Below, one piece after another: positions 1 to 10,306 of a stretch of DNA of 64,000 nucleotides. The DNA is from Mycobacterium saskatchewanense (GTDB lineage: Bacteria > Actinomycetota > Actinomycetes > Mycobacteriales > Mycobacteriaceae), in contig NZ_AP022573.1 in NCBI RefSeq assembly GCF_010729105.1, positions 2,108,001 to 2,172,000 on the forward strand. Reading direction: 5' to 3'. The position numbers were made by a program, and so were the translations under genes. The first letter of the stretch is position 1. Each line of letters begins with the position of its first letter. The notes under the pieces are model-generated. The model saw nothing but the letters and a program-made list of their open reading frames with translations. It was not told the DNA's origin and did no database searches.

Positions 1-510
1 ATCGCCACCATCGCCCGCGCCCTTCATGAAGGCGTCGACCAACGTGGAAGCGATTTCGGCGGCATTTTCGTACTGCGGTTGCTCGGAGAAGCCCGTCCAG
101 GATTCGGTGATGTCCCAGTTGCGGAATCTGAAGTAGTTCTGCGCTTTGCGGCCCACGGTGTACAGCACCGGTGTCTTCCCTTCCTCCCTGAGCAGGGAGA
201 AGAGCTCTTCGGAGCGACGGAAGATGCTGGAGTTGTATGCGCCGCACAACCCACGGTCAGACGACACCACCAGGACGCCGGCCCGCTTGGGTTCTTCCCG
301 CTCGACCAGCAGTGGGTGATCCAGGGCGGCTTCGGCGGACAGGGTGGTGAGCATCGCGGTGATCTGAAATGCGTACGGGCGCGCGGCGTGCAGCCGGGCC
401 TGCGCCTTACCGATGCGCGAGGTCGCAATCATCTCCTGGGCCTTGGTGATCTTCTTGATCGACCCGGCCGAGCGAATCCGGCCGCGTAGTTCGCGGAGTG
501 TGGCAGCCAT
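1..510 (-). CDS. atpG: ATP synthase F1 gamma subunit, N-terminal part (cut by window edge)
   Basis: The first 170 residues of the gamma subunit, the central rotor shaft of F1Fo ATP synthase, which couples proton flow to catalysis in the alpha3beta3 head. The translated N-terminus [20 protein letters not shown] and the segment [11 protein letters not shown] are family hallmarks. The start ATG is at 508-510, only 6 bases downstream of the atpA stop, so the gene is the next cistron of the atp operon. The C-terminal half lies outside the window. Identification is firm from sequence and operon position. Confidence 0.96.
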   Translation of the reverse strand, partial: MAATLRELRGRIRSAGSIKKITKAQEMIATSRIGKAQARLHAARPYAFQITAMLTTLSAEAALDHPLLVEREEPKRAGVLVVSSDRGLCGAYNSSIFRRSEELFSLLREEGKTPVLYTVGRKAQNYFRFRNWDITESWTGFSEQPQYENAAEIASTLVDAFMKGAGDGGD

Positions 511-516
511 CTTTAG

Positions 517-2199
517 CTACTTCTTGTCCTTCGGGGCGTCCTTCTTGGCGTCCTTCTTTTCCTTCGGCTTTTCCTTCTTGACTTGCACCGACTCCTTTGC
601 CAGGTCCTCTTCGTCCATCGCCTCGACGTGCTCGTCGGGCACCACCGATCCGCCGCCGCTGGCCCCGAATCCCTTCTTGAACTTGTTGATGATCTCGACC
701 AGCCGGTTCTCGGCCTCTTCGTCGAGCTTCTTGGTGTCGCGGATCCCGGCCAGGAGCTTCTCCTCGGACGCCCGCATGTGGTCGAGCAGCTCGGTCTCGA
801 AGCGCCTGACGTCCTCGACCGGCACCGAGTCCAAGTGGCCGCCGGTGCCCAGGAAGATCGAAACCACCTGCTCCTCAACCGGCATCGGTTGGTACTGCGA
901 TTGCTTGAGCAGCTCGACCAGCCGTTCGCCGCGCTCCAGCTGAGCCTTCGAGGTGGCGTCGAGATCCGATGCGAAGGCCGCGAACGATTCCAGCTCGCGA
1001 TACTGCGACAGGTCCAGACGCAGCGACCCGGCCACCTCCTTCATCGCCTTGATCTGTGCGGCACCACCGACGCGGGAGACCGAGACACCGACGTTGATCG
1101 CCGGCCGCACACCCTGGTTGAACAGATCGGACTCCAGGAAGCACTGCCCGTCGGTGATCGAAATGACGTTGGTGGGGATGTAGGCCGAGATGTCGTTGGC
1201 CTTGGTCTCGATGATCGGCAGACCGGTCATCGAACCGCCACCGAGCTCGTCGGAGAGCTTCGCACAGCGCTCCAGCAGCCGCGAGTGCAGGTAGAAGACG
1301 TCACCCGGGTACGCCTCGCGGCCCGGCGGACGCCGCAGCAGCAGGGAGATCGCGCGGTACGCCTCGGCCTGCTTGCTCAGGTCGTCGAAGACGATGAGCA
1401 CGTGCTTGCCGTCGTACATCCAATGCTGGGCGATGGCCGAACCCGTATAGGGCGCAAGCCATTTGAAGCCAGCGGAGTCGGACGCCGGAGCCGCGACGAT
1501 GGTCGTGTAGTCCATGGCCCCGCCCTCCTCGAGCGCTCGCCGGACCGAAGCGATCGTCGTGCCCTTCTGCCCGATGGCCACGTACACGCAGCGGACCTGC
1601 TTCTTTTCGTCGCCGGACTCCCAGTTCTCCCGCTGGTTGAGGATGGTGTCCACACACACCGCGGTCTTGCCGGTCTTGCGGTCGCCGATGATGAGCTGCC
1701 GCTGACCGCGCCCGATCGGCGTCATCGCGTCGATGGCCTTGATCCCGGTCTGCAGCGGCTCGCTCACGCTTTGCCGCTGCACCACCGACGGCGCCTGGAT
1801 CTCCAGCGCGCGGCGGATGTCCGTCTCGATGTCGCCGCGCCCGTCAATCGGGTGGCCGAGGGGATCGACCACGCGGCCCAGGAAGGCGTCGCCGACGGGG
1901 ACCGACAACACCTCGCCGGTGCGCTTGACCTGCTGGCCCTCCTCGAGCTTCTCGAAGTCACCCAGGATGACCGCGCCGATGCTGTGTTCGTCCAGGTTGA
2001 GCGCGACGCCGAGCACGCCGCCGGGGAACTCGAGCAGCTCCTGCGTCATCACGGACGGCAGGCCTTCGACGTGGGCGATGCCGTCTCCGGCGTCGATGAC
2101 GGTCCCCACTTCCTCGCGGGAGGTGTCGGAGGTGAAGGAGTCTACGTATTCCTCGATGGCGCTCTGGATGGCATCAGCGGAGATTGTCAACTCAGCCAT
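517..2199 (-). CDS. atpA: ATP synthase F1 alpha subunit
   Basis: Regulatory, non-catalytic nucleotide-binding subunit of the F1 head (560 aa). Walker A GDRKTGKT lies at about residues 172-179. After the conserved family core (ending near residue 515) the protein continues with a roughly 45-residue tail rich in Lys, Asp and Glu, ending [13 protein letters not shown]; such an extension is known in mycobacteria and has been linked to suppression of ATP hydrolysis. It lies between the b-delta gene and atpG in the usual order. Coding assignment is certain; the function of the tail is from published work on the family, not from this sequence. Confidence 0.98.
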   Translation of the reverse strand: MAELTISADAIQSAIEEYVDSFTSDTSREEVGTVIDAGDGIAHVEGLPSVMTQELLEFPGGVLGVALNLDEHSIGAVILGDFEKLEEGQQVKRTGEVLSVPVGDAFLGRVVDPLGHPIDGRGDIETDIRRALEIQAPSVVQRQSVSEPLQTGIKAIDAMTPIGRGQRQLIIGDRKTGKTAVCVDTILNQRENWESGDEKKQVRCVYVAIGQKGTTIASVRRALEEGGAMDYTTIVAAPASDSAGFKWLAPYTGSAIAQHWMYDGKHVLIVFDDLSKQAEAYRAISLLLRRPPGREAYPGDVFYLHSRLLERCAKLSDELGGGSMTGLPIIETKANDISAYIPTNVISITDGQCFLESDLFNQGVRPAINVGVSVSRVGGAAQIKAMKEVAGSLRLDLSQYRELESFAAFASDLDATSKAQLERGERLVELLKQSQYQPMPVEEQVVSIFLGTGGHLDSVPVEDVRRFETELLDHMRASEEKLLAGIRDTKKLDEEAENRLVEIINKFKKGFGASGGGSVVPDEHVEAMDEEDLAKESVQVKKEKPKEKKDAKKDAPKDKK

Positions 2200-2277
2200 G
2201 GCTTTTCGTCTTCCTACTTGTCGTTCGCGTCGGTCTGTGTCGGTCTTCGGTAGGTCGTTGTGGTGGCGGGTTGGTGT

Positions 2278-3618
2278 TCAGTCGGGCAGGTGCGCCTGAG
2301 CCGCGGCCAGCCGGGCCGAGAGCGTCCCGTCGATCACCTCGTCGGCCACTCGGATCAACAGCCCACCCATCAATTCGGGGTCGATCTGCAGGTGCACAGT
2401 CACCGGGTGGCCGTAGATACGGCTCAGCACGTCGGTGAGGCGGGTGCGTTGGGCGTCGCTGAGCTCGGCTGCCGCGCTGACCTGTCCGACGATTTCACCC
2501 CGGCGAGCCACCGCGACTTTCGCCAGAAACTGAACAGCCTCCTCGGCGGGCTCGCCGCGCAGCAACGCGATGGTTTGCGACAGCAGCGCCAAGGTGATCG
2601 GGTTGACCTTGCCGCTGGCGTTCTCAAGCACGTTGCGCAGCAAGCGCACCCGCGCTTCCGCTGGAGTTGCGTAGTCGCCCAACAGGATTGCGAGGCGGGG
2701 CTGGCCATCGAGAACACGGGAGAACCGGAACAATTGCTCCTCGACCTCGCCGACCCGGTCCTCGCGTTCGGCGATCTCCAGCAGAGCTTGCCGCGACACG
2801 TGTTCGAGGGCATCGACGATGTCGGAGCTCGCCGACCAGTGCTCGCAGACGGCGGCCCGCAGCACCTCGAGGGTGGCGTCGCCGACCGTGTCGGAGAACA
2901 ACCGCTCGAGCAACCGGATCCGGGGCCCCGAGTCTTCGGCCGGCACCGTGAGATAACGGGTGACGACGATCTCGCGGTCGAGCATCGCGGCGACCGAGAC
3001 CAGCTCGCTGGAAAGCGTCGTAAGCGCCTTGTTGTCAAGGTCTTTGACGACGGTCTTCAGCTTGTCCGTAAGGTTGCGGAGCGCTTGGCGGCTGGCCGTG
3101 CGCATCTTCGCCAGCACCGGGTATTGGACGTCGGCAGGCGCCGGCGCCATGGCATCCAGTTCGTCGAGGAAGCGGTCGACGGTGGACGACCGCTGCGCCT
3201 CGTCGGAGACGTAGTTGCGCACCAGCTCCCGGGCCTGGCGGACGGCCTCATGGCCAAGTTCCAGGCGAAGCTGGCGGGCCAGCTGGGTTCCGAGCAGCTC
3301 CGCCTGGCGGGCACCCTGCACTTTGATGCGCTCCGCCTCGGCCTCGGCCTGGGCCGCCATCTGCTCGGTGATGCGGCCCGAGTCCGTTTTCGCCTCTTCG
3401 ACGATGCGCTCGGCTTCGACCTTGGCCTCCTCAACCGCCTTGCTGTGGGCGGTGGTCGACTCGGTCAACCGATCGGCCGCTGCCGCACTGTCTTTGAGCT
3501 GCTGACGCACTGCCTCTTGCCGGGCGGTCATCAGGCGACGCACCGGCGGCACCACGTAACGCACCACCAAGAAGACGATGACGGCGAATCCCACCAGCTG
3601 TCCGATGAATGTCGACAT
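2278..3618 (-). CDS. atpFH: ATP synthase b-delta fusion subunit
   Basis: A 446-aa protein combining a second b-type subunit with the F1 delta subunit, an arrangement characteristic of mycobacteria. Residues about 5-25 form one membrane segment, residues about 35-170 are a long charged helix like a b-subunit stalk, and the rest matches the OSCP/delta family. It forms part of the peripheral stator. The gene is 7 bases downstream of atpF and 78 bases upstream of atpA, so it belongs to one transcript. M. tuberculosis names the homologue atpH. Confidence 0.96.
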   Translation of the reverse strand: MSTFIGQLVGFAVIVFLVVRYVVPPVRRLMTARQEAVRQQLKDSAAAADRLTESTTAHSKAVEEAKVEAERIVEEAKTDSGRITEQMAAQAEAEAERIKVQGARQAELLGTQLARQLRLELGHEAVRQARELVRNYVSDEAQRSSTVDRFLDELDAMAPAPADVQYPVLAKMRTASRQALRNLTDKLKTVVKDLDNKALTTLSSELVSVAAMLDREIVVTRYLTVPAEDSGPRIRLLERLFSDTVGDATLEVLRAAVCEHWSASSDIVDALEHVSRQALLEIAEREDRVGEVEEQLFRFSRVLDGQPRLAILLGDYATPAEARVRLLRNVLENASGKVNPITLALLSQTIALLRGEPAEEAVQFLAKVAVARRGEIVGQVSAAAELSDAQRTRLTDVLSRIYGHPVTVHLQIDPELMGGLLIRVADEVIDGTLSARLAAAQAHLPD

Positions 3619-3625
3619 GCGTTGA

Positions 3626-4156
3626 TTACCGTCCAGAGTTTCCAGTTGCGGTGGCGGGAGCGACGTCGACGCCGAGGATGCGACCGGCCAGCGTCGCCGA
3701 CATGCCCGCCACGTTCGCGCGCAGGTCCAGCTCCACCGCGTCTCTCTCTCGCTTCAATTGCTCGGAGGCCATTTGCAACGTCGACAACACCTGTTGCTCG
3801 GCACCGGCGCGCGCGTCCTCGACCACCTTACGGCCTTCTGCCCGGGCGTCGTCGCGCAACGACGACGCCTGAACCCGGGCCTCCTTCAAGGCTTCTTCGT
3901 AGTCGGCCCGCGCGGCCTCGAATTGCTCGGACGCCTTCTTGTTGTCCGCGACGGTCTTGGCGACCATGGCGTCGCGTTCCCGCATCACCTTCAGGATCGG
4001 CGGAACGACGAAGGTGCCGATGACGGCAAGCACGATGAGGAAGATGGCCAGTACGAAGAAGAAGGTGCCGTTGGGAACGAGGAAGTTGCTGCCTCCGCCC
4101 TTGCCTCCCTCGCCGCCCTGGCCGGCCGCCAGGACAATCAGATTCGCGTCGCCCAT
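3626..4156 (-). CDS. atpF: ATP synthase Fo b subunit
   Basis: The 176-aa b subunit anchors the stator stalk in the membrane. One hydrophobic helix at about residues 28-52 ([20 protein letters not shown]) is followed by a long charged helix rich in Ala, Glu, Arg and Lys. Its position between atpE (9 bases upstream) and the b-delta fusion gene is the standard mycobacterial order. The N-terminus carries an unusual Gly/Lys-rich stretch before the membrane helix. Confidence 0.96.
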   Translation of the reverse strand: MGDANLIVLAAGQGGEGGKGGGSNFLVPNGTFFFVLAIFLIVLAVIGTFVVPPILKVMRERDAMVAKTVADNKKASEQFEAARADYEEALKEARVQASSLRDDARAEGRKVVEDARAGAEQQVLSTLQMASEQLKRERDAVELDLRANVAGMSATLAGRILGVDVAPATATGNSGR

Positions 4157-4165
4157 AACAACGAG

Positions 4166-5245
<1,080 letters not shown>

Positions 5246-5253
<8 letters not shown>

Positions 5254-5746
5254 CCCCGAGGCTCCTTTCGCCGGATCCTGCCGGCCCTTCCGTGGACGCC
5301 GGCTGGGCCGCGGAAGGCACCATCGGCTCTCCCGCCGCTCCGGCGCGGATCTTCTTCCAGACCGGCAGCGCGGTCGTTGCCACCAACAGCACCTGGAACA
5401 GCGCCAGCCCGAACATCACCCCCAGCCCGGAAGGCCGGAAAACGAAGGCGATGATCAGCGCGAGCACCGTGATGACGGCCAGCCGCGACGCCGAGTTGAG
5501 TGCCATGTTCCTTTTCAGCGGGTGATCCCCCGCGGTGATGGACGCAACCGAACGCCGCACCAGCAGCGCGTTGAGCAAACCGAGGAGCAGCCCGACACCG
5601 AAGAACACCCCGAACATCAGGTGGCCGAGCGACGCGGCGGCGACCACCGCCGCTGCGGTGACCGCGACACAGATCACTAGCAAACGAACGGGGCGGAACG
5701 CAACAGAGGGAAACACCAACGGCGCATCCTGCGCTGGTGTCGTCAC
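5246..5746 (-). CDS. AtpI-like membrane protein of the atp operon
   Basis: A 166-aa protein with four predicted membrane segments in the first 125 residues and a hydrophilic Pro/Ser/Gly-rich C-terminus. It is the first gene of the atp operon, overlaps atpB by 8 bases, and corresponds by position and sequence to M. tuberculosis Rv1303. AtpI-type proteins are proposed to help assemble the c-ring or supply Mg2+; nothing in this sequence tests that. The 227 bases upstream (5747-5973) contain no gene and must carry the operon promoter, but I could not single out a convincing -10/-35 pair. Confidence 0.85.
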
Positions 5747-5973
5747 TGCAGCACCTCAATCCCAGGTTGACGGAACGGGAACCCCCCGACCGACTGATCG
5801 GTGGCCCGCCGAGCGTATCGCACGTCACAGCCGAATCACCCAAGGGGTATCTCACGGCACCGATCTCCAAACGGCGCGTCCGGACGAGCGTCCGGAAGGC
5901 CGCTCGCGCGGCGCCCTGCGAGGCTGGTTTTGGGGGTTCTACCTGCACCGTACCACATGGTGGACACCTGCTA

Positions 5974-7206
5974 CTACCGCGTGTCGTAGTCGTCGTCGTC
6001 GTAGTCGTCGCGACGGCGCAGGAGCGGAATCAGTGTCACCACACCGGCCACGAGGATGGCCGCGAGCATGACCAGAGCGGTATCGCGTGGGTCGAAAAAG
6101 ATGGTGCTCGCGGCGCCGAACGCGACGATGCCGACCCACAGATAGATCAGCAGTACCACCCGCCGGTGCGAGTGCCCGATCTGCAGCAACCGATGGTGCA
6201 GGTGCATCTTGTCGGGGCTGAAGGCGCTGCGGCCCGCCCGGGTCCGGCGGACGATCGCCAGGAGTAGGTCGAGCATCGGCACGAACATGACCGCCACGAC
6301 CAGCAGGAACGGCGACAGAAGAGCAAACACGTCACGGGCCCCGTAGGCGTTCTGTGAGACCGGCCCGGCCGCGGTGGTAGAGGCCGCGGCGAGCATGAGC
6401 CCGATCAGCATGGAGCCGGAGTCGCCCATGAAGATCTTCGCGCGGTGGAAGTTGTGGGGCAGGAAGCCCAGGCAGGCACCCGCGAGGACCACCGAGATGA
6501 CGGCGGGCGGATAGAACAGCACGTCGCCGCCGTGGTCGCGCAGCAGACCCACTGAGAACATGCAGATCGCCAGCGCCGTGATGAGGCCCAGCCCCGCGGC
6601 CAGGCCGTCGAGCCCGTCGACAAAGTTCATCGCGTTGACGATCGACACCGTCAACGCCAGCGTCAGCAGAATGGACGAGGCCTGGTCGAGCACGATGGTG
6701 CCGACGCCGCCGATAGGTATGTAGAGGACGCTCCAGGCGACCCCCATAGTGACGAGCACGCTCGCCGCGGTGATCTGACCCGCGAACTTGGTCAGCGCGT
6801 CCAGCCCCCAGCGGTCATCGATGAGGCCGATGCCCATGATCACCGCGCCGGCCACCAGCACCGCAGGCATGCCGGTCGAATAGACGAAGCCGCGGGTCAG
6901 AGCGGGAAGCTGGGACGCCAGGAAGACGGCGGAGACCACACCGAGAAACATTGCGAGCCCGCCCATCCGGGGGGTGGGCGTCACGTGCACGTCGCGTTCC
7001 CGCGGATAGGCGACCGCCCCCAGGCGGGTGGCCAGCACCCGCACCGGCCCGGTCGCGAAGTAGGTCATGATCGCCGCGGTGAGGCCGACCAGTGCGAGTT
7101 CCCGCAGCGGCACGCCGGCGCCGCGGTCGGACAGGGAGAGGAATCCCCCGGCGAGGGTAGCTAGCTCGCTGGCCGGGACGCTGGACACCCCGGAACCGTA
7201 CTGCAC
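5974..7206 (-). CDS. wecA: Decaprenyl-phosphate GlcNAc-1-phosphate transferase
   Basis: A 410-aa polytopic membrane enzyme of the MraY/WecA (glycosyltransferase 4) family that starts synthesis of the arabinogalactan linker by moving GlcNAc-1-phosphate to decaprenyl phosphate. Visible family motifs are the Asp pair in IGLIDDRWGLD, the block NAMNFVDGLDGLA, KIFMGDSGSM, and the His-rich cytoplasmic loop FSPDKMHLHHRLLQ. The C-terminus is an Arg/Asp/Tyr run. M. tuberculosis Rv1302 (rfe) is the syntenic homologue. It lies 15 bases after sua5. Confidence 0.95.
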   Translation of the reverse strand: MQYGSGVSSVPASELATLAGGFLSLSDRGAGVPLRELALVGLTAAIMTYFATGPVRVLATRLGAVAYPRERDVHVTPTPRMGGLAMFLGVVSAVFLASQLPALTRGFVYSTGMPAVLVAGAVIMGIGLIDDRWGLDALTKFAGQITAASVLVTMGVAWSVLYIPIGGVGTIVLDQASSILLTLALTVSIVNAMNFVDGLDGLAAGLGLITALAICMFSVGLLRDHGGDVLFYPPAVISVVLAGACLGFLPHNFHRAKIFMGDSGSMLIGLMLAAASTTAAGPVSQNAYGARDVFALLSPFLLVVAVMFVPMLDLLLAIVRRTRAGRSAFSPDKMHLHHRLLQIGHSHRRVVLLIYLWVGIVAFGAASTIFFDPRDTALVMLAAILVAGVVTLIPLLRRRDDYDDDDYDTR

Positions 7207-7221
7207 CGACCTGAGTCGGGC

Positions 7222-7884
7222 TCAACCACGCTGGGCGGTCAGACTCGCCGGTTCGACACCGAGCACCTCCGCGATCCGCTCGGCGCTCACCGGGCCTTCC
7301 CGCAGGATGCGCGGAGTCGCCCCGGTGAGGTCGAGGATCGTCGAGGCAGCCTGCTGCTGCGACGGGCCCCCGTCGAGGTAGACGTCGACGAGGTCGCCGA
7401 GCTGAGCGCGCGCCTCGCCGGCGTGCACCGCGGGTGGACGGCCCGAGACGTTGGCGCTCGAAACCGCCATCGGCCCCACCTCCCGCAGCAGCTCGATGGC
7501 CACTGGGTGCAGCGGCATCCGCAGCATCACGGTGCCGCGTGCGTCCCCGAGGTCCCACTGCAACGACGGCGCCTGCGCCACCACCAGACTGAGCGCGCCG
7601 GGCCAGAACGCGCGGATCAGGTCGCGCGCGCCGTCCGGCATCGTGTACACCAAGCCCTCGATGGTGTGCCAGGAACCGACCAGGACCCCCACCGGCATGT
7701 CCCGGCCCCGGCCCTTCGCCGACAGCAGGGCGGCCACGGCCGCGCTGTTGAAGGCGTCGGCACCGATCCCGTACACGGTGTCGGTCGGCATGACGACCAG
7801 GCGGCCGCCCTTGAGCGCCGTCACCGCCGACGCGATGCCGAGCGCGCGCTGGTTCGGGTCGGTGCAGTCGAAGACCTCGGTCAC
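7222..7884 (-). CDS. sua5: Threonylcarbamoyl-AMP synthase (Sua5/YrdC family)
   Basis: A 220-aa enzyme that makes threonylcarbamoyl-AMP for the t6A37 modification of ANN-decoding tRNAs. The YrdC signature is present: VMPTDTVYGIGADAFN, KGRGRDMPVGVLVG and VSSANVSGRPP. I place the start at the GTG at 7884, whose first four bases overlap the prmC stop as GTGA, giving MTEVFDCTD; the open frame runs further upstream but that part is antisense-like and outside the family. Syntenic with Rv1301. Confidence 0.93.
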   Translation of the reverse strand: MTEVFDCTDPNQRALGIASAVTALKGGRLVVMPTDTVYGIGADAFNSAAVAALLSAKGRGRDMPVGVLVGSWHTIEGLVYTMPDGARDLIRAFWPGALSLVVAQAPSLQWDLGDARGTVMLRMPLHPVAIELLREVGPMAVSSANVSGRPPAVHAGEARAQLGDLVDVYLDGGPSQQQAASTILDLTGATPRILREGPVSAERIAEVLGVEPASLTAQRG

Positions 7885-8723
7885 GCTCTGCCCCTGCGCG
7901 CAGTCACGAATCGCGGGCGGCCGGCAAAGTCGTGTCGGGCCTCGACATCGCCGAACAGGCCTGCGCGCTCGACCAATTCGACAGTCCGCGCCGACGTGGT
8001 GTCGTCGTGCTCGACGGCGAACAGCCCGCTCGGGCGCAGCCATCGCCCGGCGAGGCCGACGATGGGACCGATCAGCGCCATTCCGTCCGGGCCGCCGAAC
8101 ACCGCGTGGTGCGGATCGTGCTCCGCCACTTCCGGTCCCACCGTGGCGTCGTCCGGAACGTAGGGCGGGTTGGCCACGACCAGGTCTACCGCCGCGTCAA
8201 GCTCGGGAAACAGACCCGGCTCGCCGACGTCGGCGCGCACGACCTCGATGTTCGTGCCCGCGACGTTTCGCCGCGCGTACTCGAGCGCTGCGTCGGAATC
8301 GTCGACGGCGATCACCCGAGCGGCGGGTCGGTGACGCGCCAATGCGAGTGCCAAAGCGCCGGAGCCGGTGCACAGATCGACGATCACCGGGTTTGCCGAA
8401 AGCGGCTGGGCGGTGGCCCATTCCAACATGGCCTCGGTCTCGGGGCGCGGCGTGAACACGCCCGGGCCGACCTGCAGGAGCACCGGCCCGAAGGCCGCCG
8501 TCCCGATGAGATGCTGCAGTGGCACCCGCCGCGAGCGCGCGGCCACGACGTCGCGGTAACGCTCGAAGAAGTCATCGCCGGGCGGGTCGAGGACGGCGAG
8601 CCTGCCGCGTTCGGTGCCCGCCAGGTGTGCGGCGAGCTGCTCGGCGTCGTAACGCGCGGAGTCGATCCCGGCTTCGGCGAGCCGCGCCGCAGCACAGTCG
8701 ATCGCGCGCCGCAGCGTGTTCAT
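7881..8723 (-). CDS. prmC: Release factor glutamine methyltransferase
   Basis: A 280-aa SAM-dependent enzyme that methylates the Gln of the GGQ motif in release factors; here it directly follows its substrate gene prfA with an ATGA overlap (8720-8723). Motif [16 protein letters not shown] and the substrate-binding NPPY ([10 protein letters not shown]) are present. The start ATG at 8721-8723 gives [11 protein letters not shown]. The longer upstream frame is an artefact of the overlapping prfA reading. Confidence 0.95.
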   Translation of the reverse strand: MNTLRRAIDCAAARLAEAGIDSARYDAEQLAAHLAGTERGRLAVLDPPGDDFFERYRDVVAARSRRVPLQHLIGTAAFGPVLLQVGPGVFTPRPETEAMLEWATAQPLSANPVIVDLCTGSGALALALARHRPAARVIAVDDSDAALEYARRNVAGTNIEVVRADVGEPGLFPELDAAVDLVVANPPYVPDDATVGPEVAEHDPHHAVFGGPDGMALIGPIVGLAGRWLRPSGLFAVEHDDTTSARTVELVERAGLFGDVEARHDFAGRPRFVTARRGRA

Positions 8724-9793
8724 GTGTGTTGCAGTCGCGACTGCTTGTCGGCGGCGCTCAGCGCATCGAACAACGCGTCGAGGTCGCCGTCGAGCACCTG
8801 ATCGAGATTGTGGGCCTTGAAACCGATCCGGTGGTCGGTGATCCGGTTCTCGGGGAAGTTGTAGGTACGGATCCGTTCGCTGCGGTCCACCGTCCGGATC
8901 TGGCTGGCGCGGTCGGCCGACGCGTCCGCCTGCGCCTGCTCCTCGGCCAGTGCCTGCAGGCGCGCGGCCAGCACCTGCAGCGCCCGGGCCTTGTTCTGCA
9001 GCTGCGATCGCTCGTTCTGACAGGTCACGACGATCCCGGTGGGCAAATGGGTGATCCGCACGGCCGAGTCGGTGGTGTTGACACCCTGGCCGCCCTTGCC
9101 CGACGAGCGGTACACGTCGATGCGCAGATCCGATTCGTCGATCTGCACCTCGCCGACCTCTTCGGGTTCGGGGTAGACGAGCACACCGGCGGCCGACGTG
9201 TGAACGCGGCCTTGCGATTCCGTCACCGGAACCCGCTGCACGCGATGCACGCCACCCTCGAACTTCATTCGCGACCACACGCCGTCGACCGAGTCGCCCT
9301 TGCTCGCGATGGACAGCGTCGCGTCCTTGTAACCGCCCAGGTCGGAGGTGGTCTCGTCGAGGACCGTCACGGTCCAGCCGTGCCGCTCGGCATAGCGGAT
9401 GTACATCCTTGCCAGGTCGGCCGCGAACAGTGCCGACTCCTCGCCGCCCTCACCGGATTTCACCTCGAGCACGATGTCGTCGGCGTCATGCGGGTCGCGC
9501 GGCGCCAGCATGTCGGTGAGCTGGGTGTCCAGCTCGGCCACCCGCGCCTCGAGTTGGGTCACCTCGTCGGCGAAGGACTCGTCGTCGGCGGCCAATTCGC
9601 GCGCCGTTTCCAGGTCGCCGCGGGCCGACGCCAACTTGCGGTAGGTGGCCACGATCGGGGCCAGACGGGCGAAGCGACGGCCGGCCTTGCGGGCCTCGCC
9701 GGGATTGCTGTGCAGTTCCGGATCCGACAGGGCGCGCTCGAGGTCGGCGTGCTCGGCCAGCAGCACGTCAATGGTCTGTACCGGCTGCGTCAT
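8720..9793 (-). CDS. prfA: Peptide chain release factor 1
   Basis: A 357-aa class I release factor that reads UAA and UAG. The codon-reading tripeptide is PVT (within [16 protein letters not shown]), typical of RF1 rather than the SPF of RF2, and the peptidyl-tRNA hydrolysis motif GGQ is in [14 protein letters not shown]. It lies in a cluster with rpmE upstream and prmC downstream, as in M. tuberculosis Rv1299. Confidence 0.97.
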   Translation of the reverse strand: MTQPVQTIDVLLAEHADLERALSDPELHSNPGEARKAGRRFARLAPIVATYRKLASARGDLETARELAADDESFADEVTQLEARVAELDTQLTDMLAPRDPHDADDIVLEVKSGEGGEESALFAADLARMYIRYAERHGWTVTVLDETTSDLGGYKDATLSIASKGDSVDGVWSRMKFEGGVHRVQRVPVTESQGRVHTSAAGVLVYPEPEEVGEVQIDESDLRIDVYRSSGKGGQGVNTTDSAVRITHLPTGIVVTCQNERSQLQNKARALQVLAARLQALAEEQAQADASADRASQIRTVDRSERIRTYNFPENRITDHRIGFKAHNLDQVLDGDLDALFDALSAADKQSRLQHT

Positions 9794-9838
9794 GTCTCAC
9801 CTCCTGCCCGTCCGCACGCGCTTCTACCGCAGACACGA

Positions 9839-9883
9839 ACCGACGCCCGGCCCGTGCGGTTTGCGCACAGTTCGGGCGTCGGT
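9839..9883 (-). terminator. Hairpin between rpmE and prfA
   Basis: Perfect 11-base inverted repeat: accgacgcccg (9839-9849) and cgggcgtcggt (9873-9883), with a smaller nested stem gtgc/gcac in the 23-base loop. It starts 6 bases past the rpmE stop on the minus strand. There is no T-run after it, so it would be an I-shaped mycobacterial terminator or an mRNA-stabilising/attenuating hairpin between rpmE and prfA. Confidence 0.55.
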
Positions 9884-9889
9884 ATACGG

Positions 9890-10117
9890 CTATTTGCCGG
9901 CGGCGTCGGCCTTGCGCTTGCCGTACCGCTTCTCGAAGCGCGCGACCCGGCCGCCACTGTCGAGGATCTTCTGCTTGCCGGTGTAGAACGGGTGGCACTG
10001 CGAGCAGACCTCGACGACGATGCGTCCGCCCGGCTTGGTGCTGCGCGTCTGGAAGGTGTGGCCGCAACCGCAGACCACCGTGGTCTCGGCGTATTCGGGA
10101 TGAATATCTGTTTTCAT
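9890..10117 (-). CDS. rpmE: 50S ribosomal protein L31, zinc-binding form
   Basis: A 75-aa large-subunit protein. Cys16, Cys18, Cys38 and Cys41 form the zinc site, marking the C+ type rather than the zinc-free paralogue used in zinc starvation. The start at 10117 gives MKTDIHPEY, matching the family; a longer frame upstream is not supported. It is 189 bases downstream of rho and is followed by a hairpin. Confidence 0.96.
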   Translation of the reverse strand: MKTDIHPEYAETTVVCGCGHTFQTRSTKPGGRIVVEVCSQCHPFYTGKQKILDSGGRVARFEKRYGKRKADAAGK

Positions 10118-10306
10118 GCTGTCCTCTTCGGTCTGGTCGAGCGTCAATTATGCCAGCTCAACCGGTATCTCCCCAAAACAGCGGGGCAGGCCTTCGCATT
10201 CCCGGCGGGGGGTCGGGCGCGAAACATAATCCACTGAGACGTCACCGGGCGTGTCGTGTGCGTGGTTTATGTGTCGTGACCGACCCGGCTGATCAGGCGT
10301 GAACCG

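Noticed and set aside
583..2253. 556-aa open frame opposite atpA
   Set aside because: Arises from the high GC third positions of atpA; the sequence has no domain and the minus-strand gene is certain.
7884..8043. N-terminal extension of the Sua5 frame
   Set aside because: The extra residues overlap prmC, are not family-like, and the GTGA overlap gives a better start.
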